A stretch of DNA of 64,000 nt. It comes from Petrolisthes cinctipes (Eukaryota; Arthropoda; Malacostraca; Decapoda; Porcellanidae). The position numbers were made by a program, and so were the translations under genes. The stretch is taken from NCBI GenBank assembly GCA_033782935.1, contig JAWQEG010001306.1, forward strand, positions 2,604,001-2,668,000. Direction: 5' to 3'. Shown here piece after piece: positions 46,785 to 59,176 of the stretch. The notes below the pieces were generated by a model. That model was not told the origin of the DNA and ran no database searches. It was given only the letters and a program-made list of their open reading frames with translations. Within the stretch, counting starts at the first letter, position 1. The number at the start of each line of letters is the position of its first letter.

Positions 46785-49141
46785 CTACTCCGTGTTAGAG
46801 TATTTTCAAAATACAGGCCAAAAACATACTGAAAATCGATCTTTTAGGTGCCCAAAAGTCGATATGTGCATGCATCTTCTGTACCCGTTTATATCTCAAA
46901 TTCTGGCCGAAAACACCCAAAAATTCGATATTTTGGGGTCCCAGAAGCGATCTGTACATGCCTACTCCGTGTTAGAGTATTTTCAAAATTCAGGCCCAAA
47001 ACATGCTGAAAATCGATATTTTTGGCGCCCAAAGTCAATATGTGCATGTATCTTCTGTACCCGTTTATATCTCAAATTCAGGCTCAAAATACCCGAAAAT
47101 TCAATATTTTGGGGTCACAGAAGCAATCTGTACATGCCTACTCAGTGCTTGAATATTTTCAAAATATAGGCTAAAAACATGCTAAAAATAGATATTATAG
47201 GTGCCAAAAAGTCGATATCTCAAATTCAGTCCCAAAACACCCGAAAATTCGATATTTAGGGGTCCCAGTAGCGATCTGTACATGCCTACTCTGTGTTAGA
47301 GTATTTTCAAAATACATGCTTAAAACATACTGAAAATCGATCTTTTAGGTGCACAAAAGTCGATATGTGCATTCATCTTCAGTACCCGTTTATATCTCAA
47401 ATTCAGGCTCAAAACACCCGAAAATTCAATATTTTGGGGTCCCAGAAGCAATCTGTACATGCCTACTCAGTGTTAGAGTATTTTCAAAATACAGGCCCAA
47501 AACATGCTGAAAATCGATATTTTAGATGCCCAAAGTCAATATGTGCATGTATCTTCTGTACCCGTTTATATCTCAAATTCAGGCTCAAAACACCCGAAAA
47601 TTCAATATTTTGGGGTCCCAGAAGTAATCTGTACATGCCTACACAGTGCTAGAATATTTTCAAAATATAAGCTAAAAACATGCTAGAAATCGACATTTTA
47701 GGTGCCAAAAAACCGATATCTCAAATTCAGTCCCAAAACACCAGAAAATTCGATATTTAGAGGTCCCAGAAGGTATCTGTACATGCTTACTCCGTGTTAG
47801 AGTATTTTCAAAATACAGGCCAAAAACATACTGAAAATCGATCTTTTAGGTGCCCAAAAGTCGATATGTGCATGCATCTTCTGTACCCGTTTATATCTCA
47901 AATTCAGGCTCAAAACACCCAAAAATTCAATATTTTGGGGTCCCAGAAGCAATCTGTACATGCCTACTCAGTGTTAGAGTATTTTCAAAATACAGGCCCA
48001 AAACATGCTGAAAATCGATATTTTAGATGCCCAAAGTCAATATGTGCATGTATCTTCTGTACCCGTTTATATCTCAAATTCAGGCTCAAAACACTTGAAA
48101 ATTCAATATTTTGGGGTCCCAGAAGCAATCTGTACATGCCTACACAGTGCTAGAATATTTTCAAAATATAGGCTAAAAACATGCTAAAAATCGACATTTT
48201 AGGTGCCAAAAAATCGATATCTCAAATTCAGTCCCAAAACACCCGAAAATTCGATATTTAGAGGTCCCAGAAGGTATCTGTACATGCCTACTCCGTGTTA
48301 GAGTATTTTCAAAATACAGGCCAAAAACATACTGAAAATCAATCTCTTAGGTGCCCAAAAGTCGATATGTGTATGCATCTTCTGTACCCGTTTATATCTT
48401 AAATTCAGGCTCAAAACACCCGAAAATTCAATATTTTGGGGTCCCAGAAGCAATCTGTACATGCCTACTCAGTGTTAGAGTATTTTCAAAATACAGGCCC
48501 AAAACATGCTGAAAATCGATATTTTAGATGCCCAAAGTCAATATGTGCATGTATCTTCTGTACCCGTTTATATCTCAAATTCAGGCTCAAAACACCCGAA
48601 AATTCAATATTTTGGGGTCCCAGAAGCAATCTGTACATGCCTACACAGTGCTAGAATATTTTCAAAATATAAGCTAAAAACATGCTAAAAATCGACATTT
48701 TAGGTGCCAAAAAATCGATATCTCAAATTCAGTCCCAAAAAACCAGAAAATTCGATATTAAGAGGTCCCAGAAGGTATCTGTACATGCTTACTCCGTGTT
48801 AGAGTATTTTCAAAATACAGGCCAAAAACATACTGAAAATCAATCTCTTAGGTGCCCAAAAGTCGATATGTGTATGTATCTTCTGTACCCGTTTATATCT
48901 TAAATTCAGGCTCAAAAAACCCGAAAATTCAATATTTTGGAGTCCCAGAAGCAATCTGTACATGCCTACTCAGTGTTAGAGTATTTTCAAAATACAGGCC
49001 CAAAACATGCTGAAAATCGATATTTTAGATGCCCAAAGTCAATATGTGCATGTATCTTCTGTACCCGTTTATATCTCAAATTCAGTCCCAAAAAACCAGA
49101 AAATTCGATATTAAGAGGTCCCAGAAGGTATCTGTACATGC
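46785..49141 (+). repeat. Four 501-bp trimers and a B2/C fusion dimer
   Basis: Trimers start at 46785, 47286, 47787 and 48288. Marks include GTGCATTCATC near 47370, TATAAGCTAAAAAC with ATGCTAGAAATCG near 47667, AAAAAACCGATATC and CACCAGAAAATTC near 47742, and CAATCTCTTAGG with GTGTATGCATC near 48340. At 48789 an A2-like monomer is followed by a 176-bp monomer (48966-49141) that is B2 up to CTCAAATTC and then class C (AGTCCCAAAAAACCAG, TAAGAGGTCCC). Confidence 0.82.
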
Positions 49142-49970
49142 TTACTCCGTGTTAGAGTATTTTCAAAATACAGGCCAAAAACATACTGAAAATCGATCTT
49201 TTAGGTGCCCAAAGTCGATATGTGCATGCATCTTCTGTACCCGTTTATATCTCAAATTCAGGCTCAAAACACCCGAAAATTCAATATTTTGGGGTCCCAG
49301 AAGCAATCTTTACATGCCTACTCAGTGTTAGAGTATTTTCAAAATTCAGTCCCAAAACATGCTGAAAATCGATATTTTTGGCGCCCAAAGTCAATATGTG
49401 CATGTATCTTCTGTACCCGTTTATATCTCAAATTCAATATTTTGGGGTCCCAGAAGCAATCTGTACATGCTTACTCAGTGTTAGAGTATTTTCAAAATAC
49501 AGGCCCAAAACATGCTGAAAATCGATATTTTAGATGCCGAAAGTCAATATGTGCATGTATCTTCTGTACCCGTTTATATCTCAAATTCAGGCTCAAAACA
49601 CCCGAAAATTCGATATTTTGGGGTCCCAGAAGCAATCTGTACATGCCTACTCAGTGTTAGAGTATTTTCAAAATACAGGCCCAAAACATGCTGAAAATCG
49701 ATATTTTAGATGCCCAAAGTCAATATGTGCATGTATCTTCTGTACCCGTTTATATCTCAAATTCAGGCTCAAAACACCCGAAAATTCAATATTTTGGGGT
49801 CCCAGAAGCAATCTGTACATGCCTACACAGTGCTAGAATATTTTCAAAATATAAGCTAAAAACATGCTAAAAATCGACATTTTAGGTGCCAAAAAGTCGA
49901 TATCTCAAATTCAGTCACAAAACACCCGAAAATTCGATATTTAGAGGTCCCAGAAGGTATCTGTACATGC
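49142..49970 (+). repeat. 829-bp pentamer with a 23-bp-deleted monomer, copy 1
   Basis: Monomers start at 49142 (A1-left, 176 bp with CCCAAAGTCGATATG), 49318 (153 bp, deleted), 49471 (B2 with ATGCCGAAAG and TTACTCAG start), 49647 (B2) and 49823 (C). Further marks are CAATCTTTACATGCC and AATTCAGTCCCAAAACATG, and TTTTTGGCGCCC. The same five-monomer order and marks recur at 51612-52440. Confidence 0.88.
49318..49470 (+). repeat. Truncated 153-bp monomer, 23-bp deletion
   Basis: CTCAAATTC is followed directly by AATATTTTGGGG. The missing 23 bp would begin AGGCTCAAAAC and end GAAAATTC, so AAATTC stands at both edges of the deletion and only one copy remains. This is a microhomology or slippage deletion in the second half-repeat. 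Copies lie at 51788-51940 and 52618-52770. Confidence 0.9.
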
Positions 49971-50785
49971 CTACTCCGTGTTAGAGTATTTTCAAAATAC
50001 AGGCCAAAAACATACTGAAAATCGATCTTTTAGGTGCCCAAAAGTCGATATGTGCATGCATCTTCTGTACCCGTTTATATCTCAAATTCTGACCCTAAAC
50101 ACCCGAAAATTCGATATTTTGGGGTCCCAGAAGCGATCTGTACATGCCTACTCCGTGTTAGAGTATTTTCAAAATTCAGGCCCAAAACATGCTGAAAATC
50201 GATATTTAAGATGCCAAAGTCAATATGTGCATGTATCTTCTGTACCCGTTTATATCTCAAATTCAGGCTCAAAACACCCGAAAATTCAATATTTTGGGGT
50301 CCCAGAAGCAATCTGTACAGTGCTAGAATATTTTCAAAATATAGGCTAAAAACATGCTAAAAATCGATCTTTTAAGTGCCAAAAAGTCGATATCTCAAAT
50401 TCAGTCCCAAAACACCAAAAAATTCGATATTTAGGGGTCCCAGAAGCGATCTGTACATGCCTACTCCGTGTTAGAGTATTTTCAAAATACAGGCCAAAAA
50501 CATACTGAAAATCGATCTTTTAGGTGCCCAAAAGTCGATATGTGCATGCATCATCTGTACCCGTTTATATCTCAAATTCTGGCCCTAAACACCCGAAAAT
50601 TCGATATTTTGGGGTCCCAGAAGCGATCTGTACATGCCTACTCAGTGCTAGAATATTTTCAAAATATAGGCTAAAAACATGCTAAAAATCGATCTTTTAG
50701 GTGCCAAAAAGTCGATATCTCAAGTTCAGTCCCAAAACACCCAAAAATTCGATATTTAGGGGTCCCAGAAGCGATCTGTACATGC
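49971..50785 (+). repeat. 815-bp segment, copy 1 of a 3448-bp spaced repeat
   Basis: A 490-bp trimer at 49971 (A1, a 175-bp B with GATGCCAAAGTC, C with junction deletion and AACACCAAAAAATTCG) is followed by a 325-bp A1-C dimer at 50461 (GCATCATCTGTACCC, CTCAAGTTCAGTCCC, ACACCCAAAAATTCG). The same order and marks lie at 53419-54233. Confidence 0.87.
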
Positions 50786-51611
50786 CTACTCCGTGTTACA
50801 GTATTTTCAAAATACATGCTTAAAACATACTGAAAATCGATCTTTTAGGTGCACAAAAGTCGATATGTGCATTCATCTTCAGTACCCGTTTATATCTCAA
50901 ATTCAGGCTCAAAACACCCGAAAATTCAATATTTTGGGGTCCCAGAAGCAATCTGTACATGCCTACTCAGTGTTAGAGTATTTTCAAAATATAAGCTAAA
51001 AACATGCTAGAAATCGACATTTTAGGTGCCAAAAAACCGATATCTCAAATTCAGTCCCAAAACACCAGAAAATTCGATATTTAGAGGTCCCAGAAGGTAT
51101 CTGTACATGCTTACTCCGTGTTAGAGTATTTTCAAAATGCAGGCCAAAAACATACTGAAAATCGATCTTTTAGGTGCCCAAAAGTCGATATGTGCATGCA
51201 TCTTCTGTACCCGTTTATATCTCAAATTCAGGCTCAAAACACCCAAAAATTCAATATTTTGGGGTCCCAGAAGCAATCTGTTCATGCCTACTCAGTGTTA
51301 GAGTATTTTCAAAATACAGGCCCAAAACATGCTGAAAATCGATATTTTAGATGCCCAAAGTCAATATGTGCATGTATCTTCTGTACCCGTTTATATCTCA
51401 AATTCAGGCTCAAAACACTTGAAAATTCAATATTTTGGGGTCCCAGAAGCAATCTGTACATGCCTACACAGTGCTAGAATATTTTCAAAATATAAGCTAA
51501 AAACATGCTAAAAATCGACATTTTAGGTGCCAAAAAATCGATATCTCAAATTCAGTCCCAAAAAACCAGAAAATTCGATATTAAGAGGTCCCAGAAGGTA
51601 TCTGTACATGC
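50786..51611 (+). repeat. A2-C dimer and trimer copied from 47.3-48.8 kb
   Basis: The dimer at 50786 (GTGTTACAG, GCATTCATCTTCAG, then a C with TATAAGCTAAAAAC and ATGCTAGAAATCG) and the trimer at 51111 share private marks with 47286-48140 and 47787-48788: AAAAAACCGATATC, CACCAGAAAATTC, CACCCAAAAATTC, AACACTTGAAAATTC, and a closing C with AAAAAACCAGAAAATTCG and TTAAGAGG. The first trimer has lost its B2 monomer compared with 47286, where the spacing is 501 bp rather than 325. Confidence 0.84.
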
Positions 51612-52440
51612 TTACTCCGTGTTAGAGTATTTTCAAAATACAGGCCAAAAACATACTGAAAATCAATCTTTTAGGTGCCCAAAGTCGATATGTGCATGCA
51701 TCTTCTGTACCCGTTTATATCTCAAATTCAGGCTCAAAACACCCGAAAATTCAATATTTTGGGGTCCCAGAAGCAATCTTTACATGCCTACTCAGTGTTA
51801 GAGTATTTTCAAAATTCAGTCCCAAAACATGCTGAAAATCGATATTTTTGGCGCCCAAAGTCAATATGTGCATGTATCTTCTGTACCCGTTTATATCTCA
51901 AATTCAATATTTTGGGGTCCCAGAAGCAATCTGTACATGCTTACTCAGTGTTAGAGTATTTTCAAAATACAGGCCCAAAACATGCTGAAAATCGATATTT
52001 TAGATGCGGAAAGTCAATATGTGCATGTATCTTCTGTACCCGTTTATATCTCAAATTCAGGCTCAAAACACCCGAAAATTCGATATTTTGGGGTCCCAGA
52101 AGCAATCTGTACATGCCTACTCAGTGTTAGAGTATTTTCAAAATACAGGCCCAAAACATGCTGTAAATCGATATTTAAGATGCCCAAAGTCAATATGTGC
52201 ATGTATCTTCTGTACCCGTTTATATCTCAAATTCAGGCTCAAAACACCCGAAAATTCAATATTTTGGGGTCCCAGAAGCAATCTGTACATGCCTACACAG
52301 TGCTAGAATATTTTCAAAATATAAGCTAAAAACATGCTAAAAATCGACATTTTAGGTGCCAAAAAATCGATATCTCAAATTCAGTCCCAAAAAACCAGAA
52401 AATTCGATATTTAGAGGTCCCAGAAGGTATCTGTACATGC
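51612..52440 (+). repeat. 829-bp pentamer with a 23-bp-deleted monomer, copy 2
   Basis: Monomers start at 51612, 51788 (153 bp), 51941, 52117 and 52293, matching 49142-49970 shifted by 2470 bp. Differences include CAATCTTTTAGG, ATGCGGAAAG for ATGCCGAAAG near 52006, CTGTAAATCG near 52161 and TTTAAGATGCCC near 52175. Confidence 0.88.
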
Positions 52441-53418
52441 TTACTCAGTGTTAGAGTATTTTCAAAATACAGGCCAAAAACATACTGAAAATCGATCTTT
52501 TAGGTGCCCAAAAGTCGATATGTGCATGCATCTTCTGTACCCGTTTATATCTCAAATTCAGGCTCAAAACCCCCGAAAATTCAATATTTTGGGGTCCCAG
52601 AAGCAATCTTTACGTGCCTACTCAGTGTTAGAGTATTTTCAAAATTCAGTCCCAAAACATGCTGAAAATCGATATTTTTGGCGCCCAAAGTCAATATGTG
52701 CATGTATCTTCTGTACCCGTTTATATCTCAAATTCAATATTTTGGGGTCCCAGAAGCAATCTGTACATGCCTACTCAGTGTTAGAGTATTTTCAAAATAC
52801 AGGCCCAAAACATGCTGAAAATCGATATTTTAGATGCCGAAAGTCAATATGTGCATGTATCTTCTGTACCCGTTTATATCTCAAATTCAGGCTCAAAACA
52901 CCCGAAAATTCAATATTTTGGGGTCCCAGAAGCAATCTGTACATGCCTACTCAGTGCTAGAATATTTTCAAAATATAAGCTAAAAACATGCTAAAAATCG
53001 ATCTTTTAGGTGCCAAAAAGTCGATATCTCAAATTCAGTCACAAAACACCCGAAAATTCGATATTTAGGGGTCCCAGAAGCGATCTGTACATGCCTACTC
53101 CGTGTTAGAGTATTTTCAAAATACATGCTCAAAACATACTGAAAATCGATATTTTAGATGCCCAAAGTCAATATGTGCATGTATCTTCTGTACCCGTTTA
53201 TATCTCAAATTCAGGCTCAAAACACCCGAAAATTCAATATTTTGGGATCCCAGAAGCAATCTGTACATGCCTACACAGTGCTAGAATATTTTCAAAATAT
53301 AGGCTAAAAACATGCTAAAAATCGTCATTTTAGGTGCCAAAAAATCGATATCTCAAATTCAGTCCCAAAACACCCGAAAATTCGATATTTAGAGGTCCCA
53401 GAAGGTATCTGTACATGC
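52441..53418 (+). repeat. Third, shorter copy of the deleted-monomer unit and a chimeric dimer
   Basis: Monomers start at 52441 (A1, 177 bp), 52618 (153 bp, the same 23-bp deletion), 52771 (B2 with ATGCCGAAAG) and 52947 (C), 654 bp in all, one B2 fewer than the 829-bp units. CAATCTTTACGTGCC and ACCCCCGAAAATTC are private. A dimer follows at 53095: A2 left joined to B2 right at CTGAAAATCGATATTTTAG, then C at 53271 (ATCGTCATTTTAGG). Confidence 0.85.
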
Positions 53419-54233
53419 CTACTCCGTGTTAGAGTATTTTCATAATACAGGCCAAAAACATACTGAAAATCGATCTTTTAGGTGCCCAAAAGTCGATATG
53501 TGCATGCATCTTCTGTACCCGTTTATATCTCAAATTCTGGCCCTAAACACCCGAAAATTCGATATTTTGGGGTCCCAGAAGCGATCTGTACATGCCTACT
53601 CCGTGTTAGAGTATTTTCAAAATTCAGGCCCAAAACATGCTGAAAATCGATATTTTAGATGCCAAAGTCAATATGTGCATGTATCTTCTGTACCCGTTTA
53701 TATCTCAAATTCAGGCTCAAAACACCCGAAAATTCAATATTTTGGGGTCCCAGAAGCAATCTGTACAGTGCTAGAATATTTTCAAAATATAGGCTAAAAA
53801 CATGCTGAAAATCGATCTTTTAAGTGTCAAAAAGTCGATATCTCAAATTCAGTCCCAAAACACCAAAAAATTCGATATTTAGGGGTCCCAGAAGCGATCT
53901 GTACATGCCTACTCCGTGTTAGAGTATTTTCAAAATACAGGCCAAAAACATACTGAAAATCGATCTTTTAGGTCCCCAAAAGTCGATATGTTCATGCATC
54001 ATCTGTAAACGTTTATATCTCAAATTCTGGCCCTAAACACCCGAAAATTCGATATTTTGGGGTCCCAGAAGCGATCTTTACATGCCTACTCAGTGCTAGA
54101 ATATTTTCAAAATATAGGCTAAAAACATGCTAAAAATCGATCTTTTAGGTGCCAAAAAGTCGATATCTCAAGTTCAGTCCCAAAACACCCAAAAATTCGA
54201 TATTTAGGGGTCCCAGAAGCGATCTGTACATGC
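53419..54233 (+). repeat. 815-bp segment, copy 2 of a 3448-bp spaced repeat
   Basis: It repeats 49971-50785: a 490-bp trimer with the one-base-shorter B (GATGCCAAAGTC) and ACACCAAAAAATTCG, then a 325-bp A1-C dimer at 53909 with CTCAAGTTCAGTCCC and CACCCAAAAATTCG. Private changes are TTTTCATAATACAGG near 53440, AGTGTCAAAAAG near 53825, GGTCCCCAAAAG near 53971, ATATGTTCATGC and CTGTAAACG near 54006. Confidence 0.87.
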
Positions 54234-56227
54234 CTACTCCGTGTTAGAGTATTTTCAAAATACATGCTCAAAACATACTGTAAATCGATCTTTTAGGTGC
54301 ACAAAAGTCGATATGTGCATGCATCTTCAGTACCCGTTTACATCTCAAATTCAGGCTCAAAACACCCGAAAATTCAATATTTTGGGCTCCCAGAAGCAAT
54401 CTGTACATGCCTACTCAGTGTTAGAGTATTTTCAAAATACAGGCCCAAAACATGCTGAAAATCGATATTTTAGATGCCCAAAGTTAATATGTGCATGTAT
54501 CTTCTGTACCCGTTTATATCTCAAATTCAGGCTTAAAACACCCGAAAATTCAATATTTTGGGGTCCCAGAAGCAATCTGTACATGCTTACACAGTGCTAG
54601 AATATTTTCAAAATATAGGCTAAAAACATGCTAAAAATCGACATTTTAGGTGCCAAAAAATCGATATCTCAAATTCAGTCCCAAAACACCCGAAAATTCG
54701 ATATTTAGAGGTCCCAGAAGGTATCTGTACATGCCTACTCCGTGTTAGAGTATTTTCAAAATACAGGCCAAAAACATACTGAAAATCGATCTTTTAGGTG
54801 CCCAAAAGTCGATATGTGCATGCATCTTCTGTACCCGTTTATATCTCAAATTCAGGCTCAAAACACCCGAAAATTCAATATTTTGGGGTCCCAGAAGCAA
54901 TCTGTACATGCCTACTCAGTGTTAGAGTATTTTCAAAATACAGGCCCAAAACATGCTGAAAATCGATATTTTAGATGCCCAAAGTCAATATGTGCATGTA
55001 TCTTCTGTACCCGTTTATATCTCAAATTCAGGCTCAAAACACCCGAAAATTCAATATTTTGGGGTCCCAGAAGCAATCTGTACATGCCTACACAGTGCTA
55101 GAATATTTAAAAAATATAGGCTAAAAACATGCTAAAAATCGACATTTTAGGTGCCAAAAAATCGATATCTCAAATTCAGTCCCAAAACACCAGAAAATTC
55201 GATATTTAGAGGTCCCAGAAGGTATCTGTACATGCTTACTCCGTGTTAGAGTATTTTCAAAATACAGGCCAAAAACATACTGAAAATCGATCTTTTAGGT
55301 GCCCAAAAGTCGATATGTGCATTCATCTTCTGTACCCGTTTATATCTCAAATTCTGGCCCTAAACACCCGAAAATTCGATATTTTGGGGTCCCAGAAGCG
55401 ATCTGTACATGCCTACTTCGTGTTAGAGTATTTTCAAAATTCAGGCCCAAAACATGCTGAAAATCGATATTTTTGGTGCCCAAAGTCAATATGTGCATGT
55501 ATCTTCTGTACCCGTTTATATCTCAAATTCAGGCTCAAAACACCCGAAAATTCAATATTTTGGGGTCCCAGAAGCAATCTGTACATGCCTACTCAGTGCT
55601 AGAATATTTTCAAAATATAGGCTAAAAACATGCTGAAAATCGATCTTTTAGGTGCCAAAAAGTCGATATCTCAAATTCAGTCCCAAAACACCCGAAAATT
55701 CGATATTTAGGGGTCCCAGAAGCGATCTGTACATGCCTACTCCGTGTTAGAGTATTTTCAAAATACATGCTCAAAACATACTGAAAATCGATCTTTTAGG
55801 TGCACAAAAGTCGATATGTGCATGCATCTTCAGTACCCGTTTATATCTCAAATTCAGGCTCAAAACACCCGAAAATTCAATATTTTGGGGTCCCAGAAGC
55901 AATCTGTACATGCCTACTCAGTGTTAGAGTATTTTCAAAATACAGGCCCAAAAACATGCTGAAAATCGATATTTTAGATGCCAAAGTCAATATGTGCATG
56001 TATCTTCTGTATCCGTTTATATCTCAAATTCAGGCTCAAAACACCCGAAAATTCAATATTTTGGGGTCCCAGAAGCAATCTGTACAGTGCTAGAATATTT
56101 TCAAAATATAGGCTAAAAACATGCTAAAAATCGATCTTTTAAGTGCCAAAAAGTCGATATCTCAAATTCAGTCCCAAAACACCCGAAAATTCGATATTTA
56201 GGGGTCCCAGAAGCGATCTGTACATGC
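54234..56227 (+). repeat. Four regular trimers
   Basis: Trimers start at 54234 (A2-B2-C, 501 bp), 54735 (A1/A2-B2-C, 501), 55236 (A1-B1-C, 501) and 55737 (A2-B2-C, 491). Private changes include CTGTAAATCGATC near 54280, CGTTTACATC near 54335, AGTTAATATG near 54482, ATATTTAAAAAATATAGG near 55104 and, at 55948, an extra A in CCCAAAAACATGC offset by a lost C in GATGCCAAAG. Confidence 0.84.
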
Positions 56228-58026
56228 CTACACAGTGCTAGAATATTTTCAAAATATAGGCTAAAAAAATGCTAAAAATCGACATTTTAGGTGTCAAAAA
56301 ATCGATATCTCAAATTCAGTCCCAAAACACCCGAAAATTCGATATTTAGAGGTCCCAGAAGGTATCTGTACATGCTTACTCCGTGTTAGAGTATTTTCAA
56401 AATACAGGCCAAAAACATACTGAAAATCGATCTTTTAGGTGCCCAAAGTCAATATGTGCATGTATCTTCTGTACCCGTTTATATCTCAAATTCTGGCCCA
56501 AAACACCCGAAAATTCAATATTTTGGGGTCCCAGAAGCAATCTGTACATGCCTACACAGTGCTAGAATATTTTCAAAATATAGGCTAAAAACATGCTAAA
56601 AATCGACATTTTAGGTGTCAAAAAATCGATATCTCAAATTCAGTCCCAAAACACCCGAAAATTCGATATTTAGAGGTCCCAGAAGGTATCTGTACATGCT
56701 TACTCCGTGTTAGAGTATTTTCAAAATACAGGCCAAAAACATACTGAAAATCGATCTTTTAGGTGCCCAAAAGTCGATATGTGCATGCATCTTCTGTTCC
56801 CGTTTATATCTCAAATTGAGGCTCAAAACACCCGAAAATTCAATATTTTGGGGTCCCAGAAGCAATCTGTACATGCCTACTCAGTGTTAGAGTATTTTCA
56901 AAATACAGGCCCAAAACATGCTGAAAATCGATATTTTAGATGCCGAAAGTCAATATGTGCATGTATCTTCTGTACCCGTTTATATCTCAAATTCAGGCTC
57001 AAAACACCCGAAAATTCAATATTTTGGGGTCCAAGAAGCAATCTGTACATGCCTACACAGTGCTAGAATATTTTCAAAATATAGGCTAAAAACATGCTAA
57101 AAATCGACATTTTAGGTGCCAAAAAATCGATATCTCAAATTCAGTCCCAAAACACCCGAAAATTCGATATTTAGAGGTCCCAGAAGGTATCTGTACATGC
57201 CTACTCCGTGTTAGAGTATTTTCAAAATTCAGGCCAAAAACATACTGAAAATCGATCTTTTAGGTGCCCAAAAGTCGATATGTGCATGCATCTTCTGTAC
57301 CCGTTTATATCTCAAATTCTGGCCCTAAACACCCGAAAATTCGATATTTTGGGGTCCCAGAAGCGATCTGTACAAGCCTACTCCGTGTTAGAGTATTTTC
57401 AAAATTCAGGCCCAAAACATGCTGAAAATCGATATTTTTGGTGCCCAAAGTCAATATGTGCATGTATCTTCTGTACCCGTTTATATCTCAAATTAAGGCT
57501 CAAAACACCCGAAAATTCAATATTTTGGGGTCCCAGAAGCAATCTGTACATGCCTACTCAGTGCTAGAATATTTTCAAAATATAGGCTAAAAACATGCAA
57601 AAAATCGATCTTTTAGGTGCCAAAAAGTCGATATCTCAAATTCAGTCCCAAAACACCCGAAAATTCGATATTAAGGGGTCCCAGAAGCAATCTGTACATG
57701 CCTACTCCGTGTTAGAGTATTTTCAAAATACATGCTCAAAACATACTGAAAATCGATCTTATAGGCGCACAAAAGTCGATATGTGCATGTATCTTTTGTA
57801 CCCGTTTATATCTCAAATTCAGGCTCAAAACACCCGAAAATTCAATATTTTGGGGTCCCAGAAGCAATCTGTACATGCCTACACAGTGCTAGAATATTTT
57901 CAAAATATAGGCTAAAAACATGCTAAAAATCAACATTTTAGGTGCCAAAAAATCGATATCTCAAATTCAGTCCCAAAACACCCGAAAATTCGATATTTAG
58001 AGGTCCCAGAAGGTATCTGTACATGC
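56228..58026 (+). repeat. Block with an unpaired C monomer, dimers and two trimers
   Basis: A lone C stands at 56228 (GCTAAAAAAATGC, GTGTCAAAAAATCG), then a dimer at 56376 whose first monomer switches from A1 to B at GGTGCCCAAAGTC, with its C at 56552 also carrying GTGTCAAAAAATCG. Trimers start at 56700 (AAATTGAGGC, ATGCCGAAAG, GGTCCAAGAAG) and 57201 (TACAAGCCTAC, AAATTAAGGC). An A2-C dimer starts at 57702 (CTTATAGGCGCAC, AAAATCAACATTTTAGG). Confidence 0.82.
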
Positions 58027-59176
58027 CTACTCCGTGTTAGAGTATTTTCAAAATACAGGAATAAAACATACTGAAAATCGATCTCTAAGGTGCCCAAAAG
58101 TCGATATGTGCATGCATCTTCTGTACCCGTTTATATCTCAAATTCTGGCCCTAAACACCCGAAAATTCGATATTTTGGGGTCCCAGAAGCGATCTGTACA
58201 TGCCTACTCCGTGTTAGAGTATTTTCAAAATTCAGGCCCAAAACATGCTGAAAATCGATATTTTTGGTGCCCAATGTCAATATGTGCATGTATCTTCTGT
58301 ACCCGTTTATATCTCAAATTCAGGCTCAAATCACCCGAAAATTCAATATTTTGGGGTCCCAGTAGCAATCTGTACATGCCTACTCAGTGCTAGAATATTT
58401 TCAAAATATAGGCTAAAAACATGCTAAAAATCGATCTTTTAGGTGCCAAAAAGTCGATATCTCAAATTCAGTCCCAAAACACCCGAAAATTCGATATTTA
58501 GGCGTCCCAGAAGCGATCTGTACATGCCTACTCCGTGTTAGAGTATTTTCAAAATACATGCTCAAAACATACTGAAAATCGATCTTTTAGGTGCACAAAA
58601 GTCGATATGTGCAGGCATCTTCAGTACCCATTTATATCTCAAATTCAGGCTCAAAACACCCGAAAATTCGATATTTTGGGGTCCCAGAAGCAATCTGTAC
58701 ATGCCTACTCAGTGTTAGAGTATTTTCAAAATATAGGCTAAAAACATGCTAAAAATCGATCTTTTAAGTGCCAAAAAGTCGATATCTAAAATTCAGTCCC
58801 AAAACACCCGAAAATTCGATATTTAGGGGTCCCAGAAGCGATCTGTACATGCCTACTCCGTGTTAGAGTATTTTCAAAATACAGGCCCAAAACATGCTGA
58901 AAATCGATATTTTAGATGCCCAAAGTCAATATGTGCATGTATCTTCTGTACCCGTTTATATCTCAAATTCAGGCCCAAAACACCCGAAAATTCAATATTT
59001 TGGGGTCCCAGAAGCAATCTGTACATGCCTACACAGTGCTAGAATATTTTCAAAATATAGGCTAAAAACATGCTAAAAATCAACATTTTAGGTGCCAAAA
59101 AATCGATATCTCAAATTCAGTCCCAAAACACCCGAAAATTCGATATTTAGAGGTCCCAGAAGGTATTTGTACATGC
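58027..59176 (+). repeat. 1150-bp segment, copy 1 of a 3459-bp spaced repeat
   Basis: Order: trimer A1-B1-C at 58027 (501 bp), A2-C dimer at 58528 (325 bp), B2-C dimer at 58853 (324 bp). Marks shared with 61486-62635 are ATAAAACATACTG in the first monomer, GCCCAATGTCAATATG near 58272, GTGCAGGCATC near 58611, the C starting CTACTCAGTGTTAGAG at 58705, and AGGCCCAAAACACCC in the B2 monomer. Confidence 0.88.
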
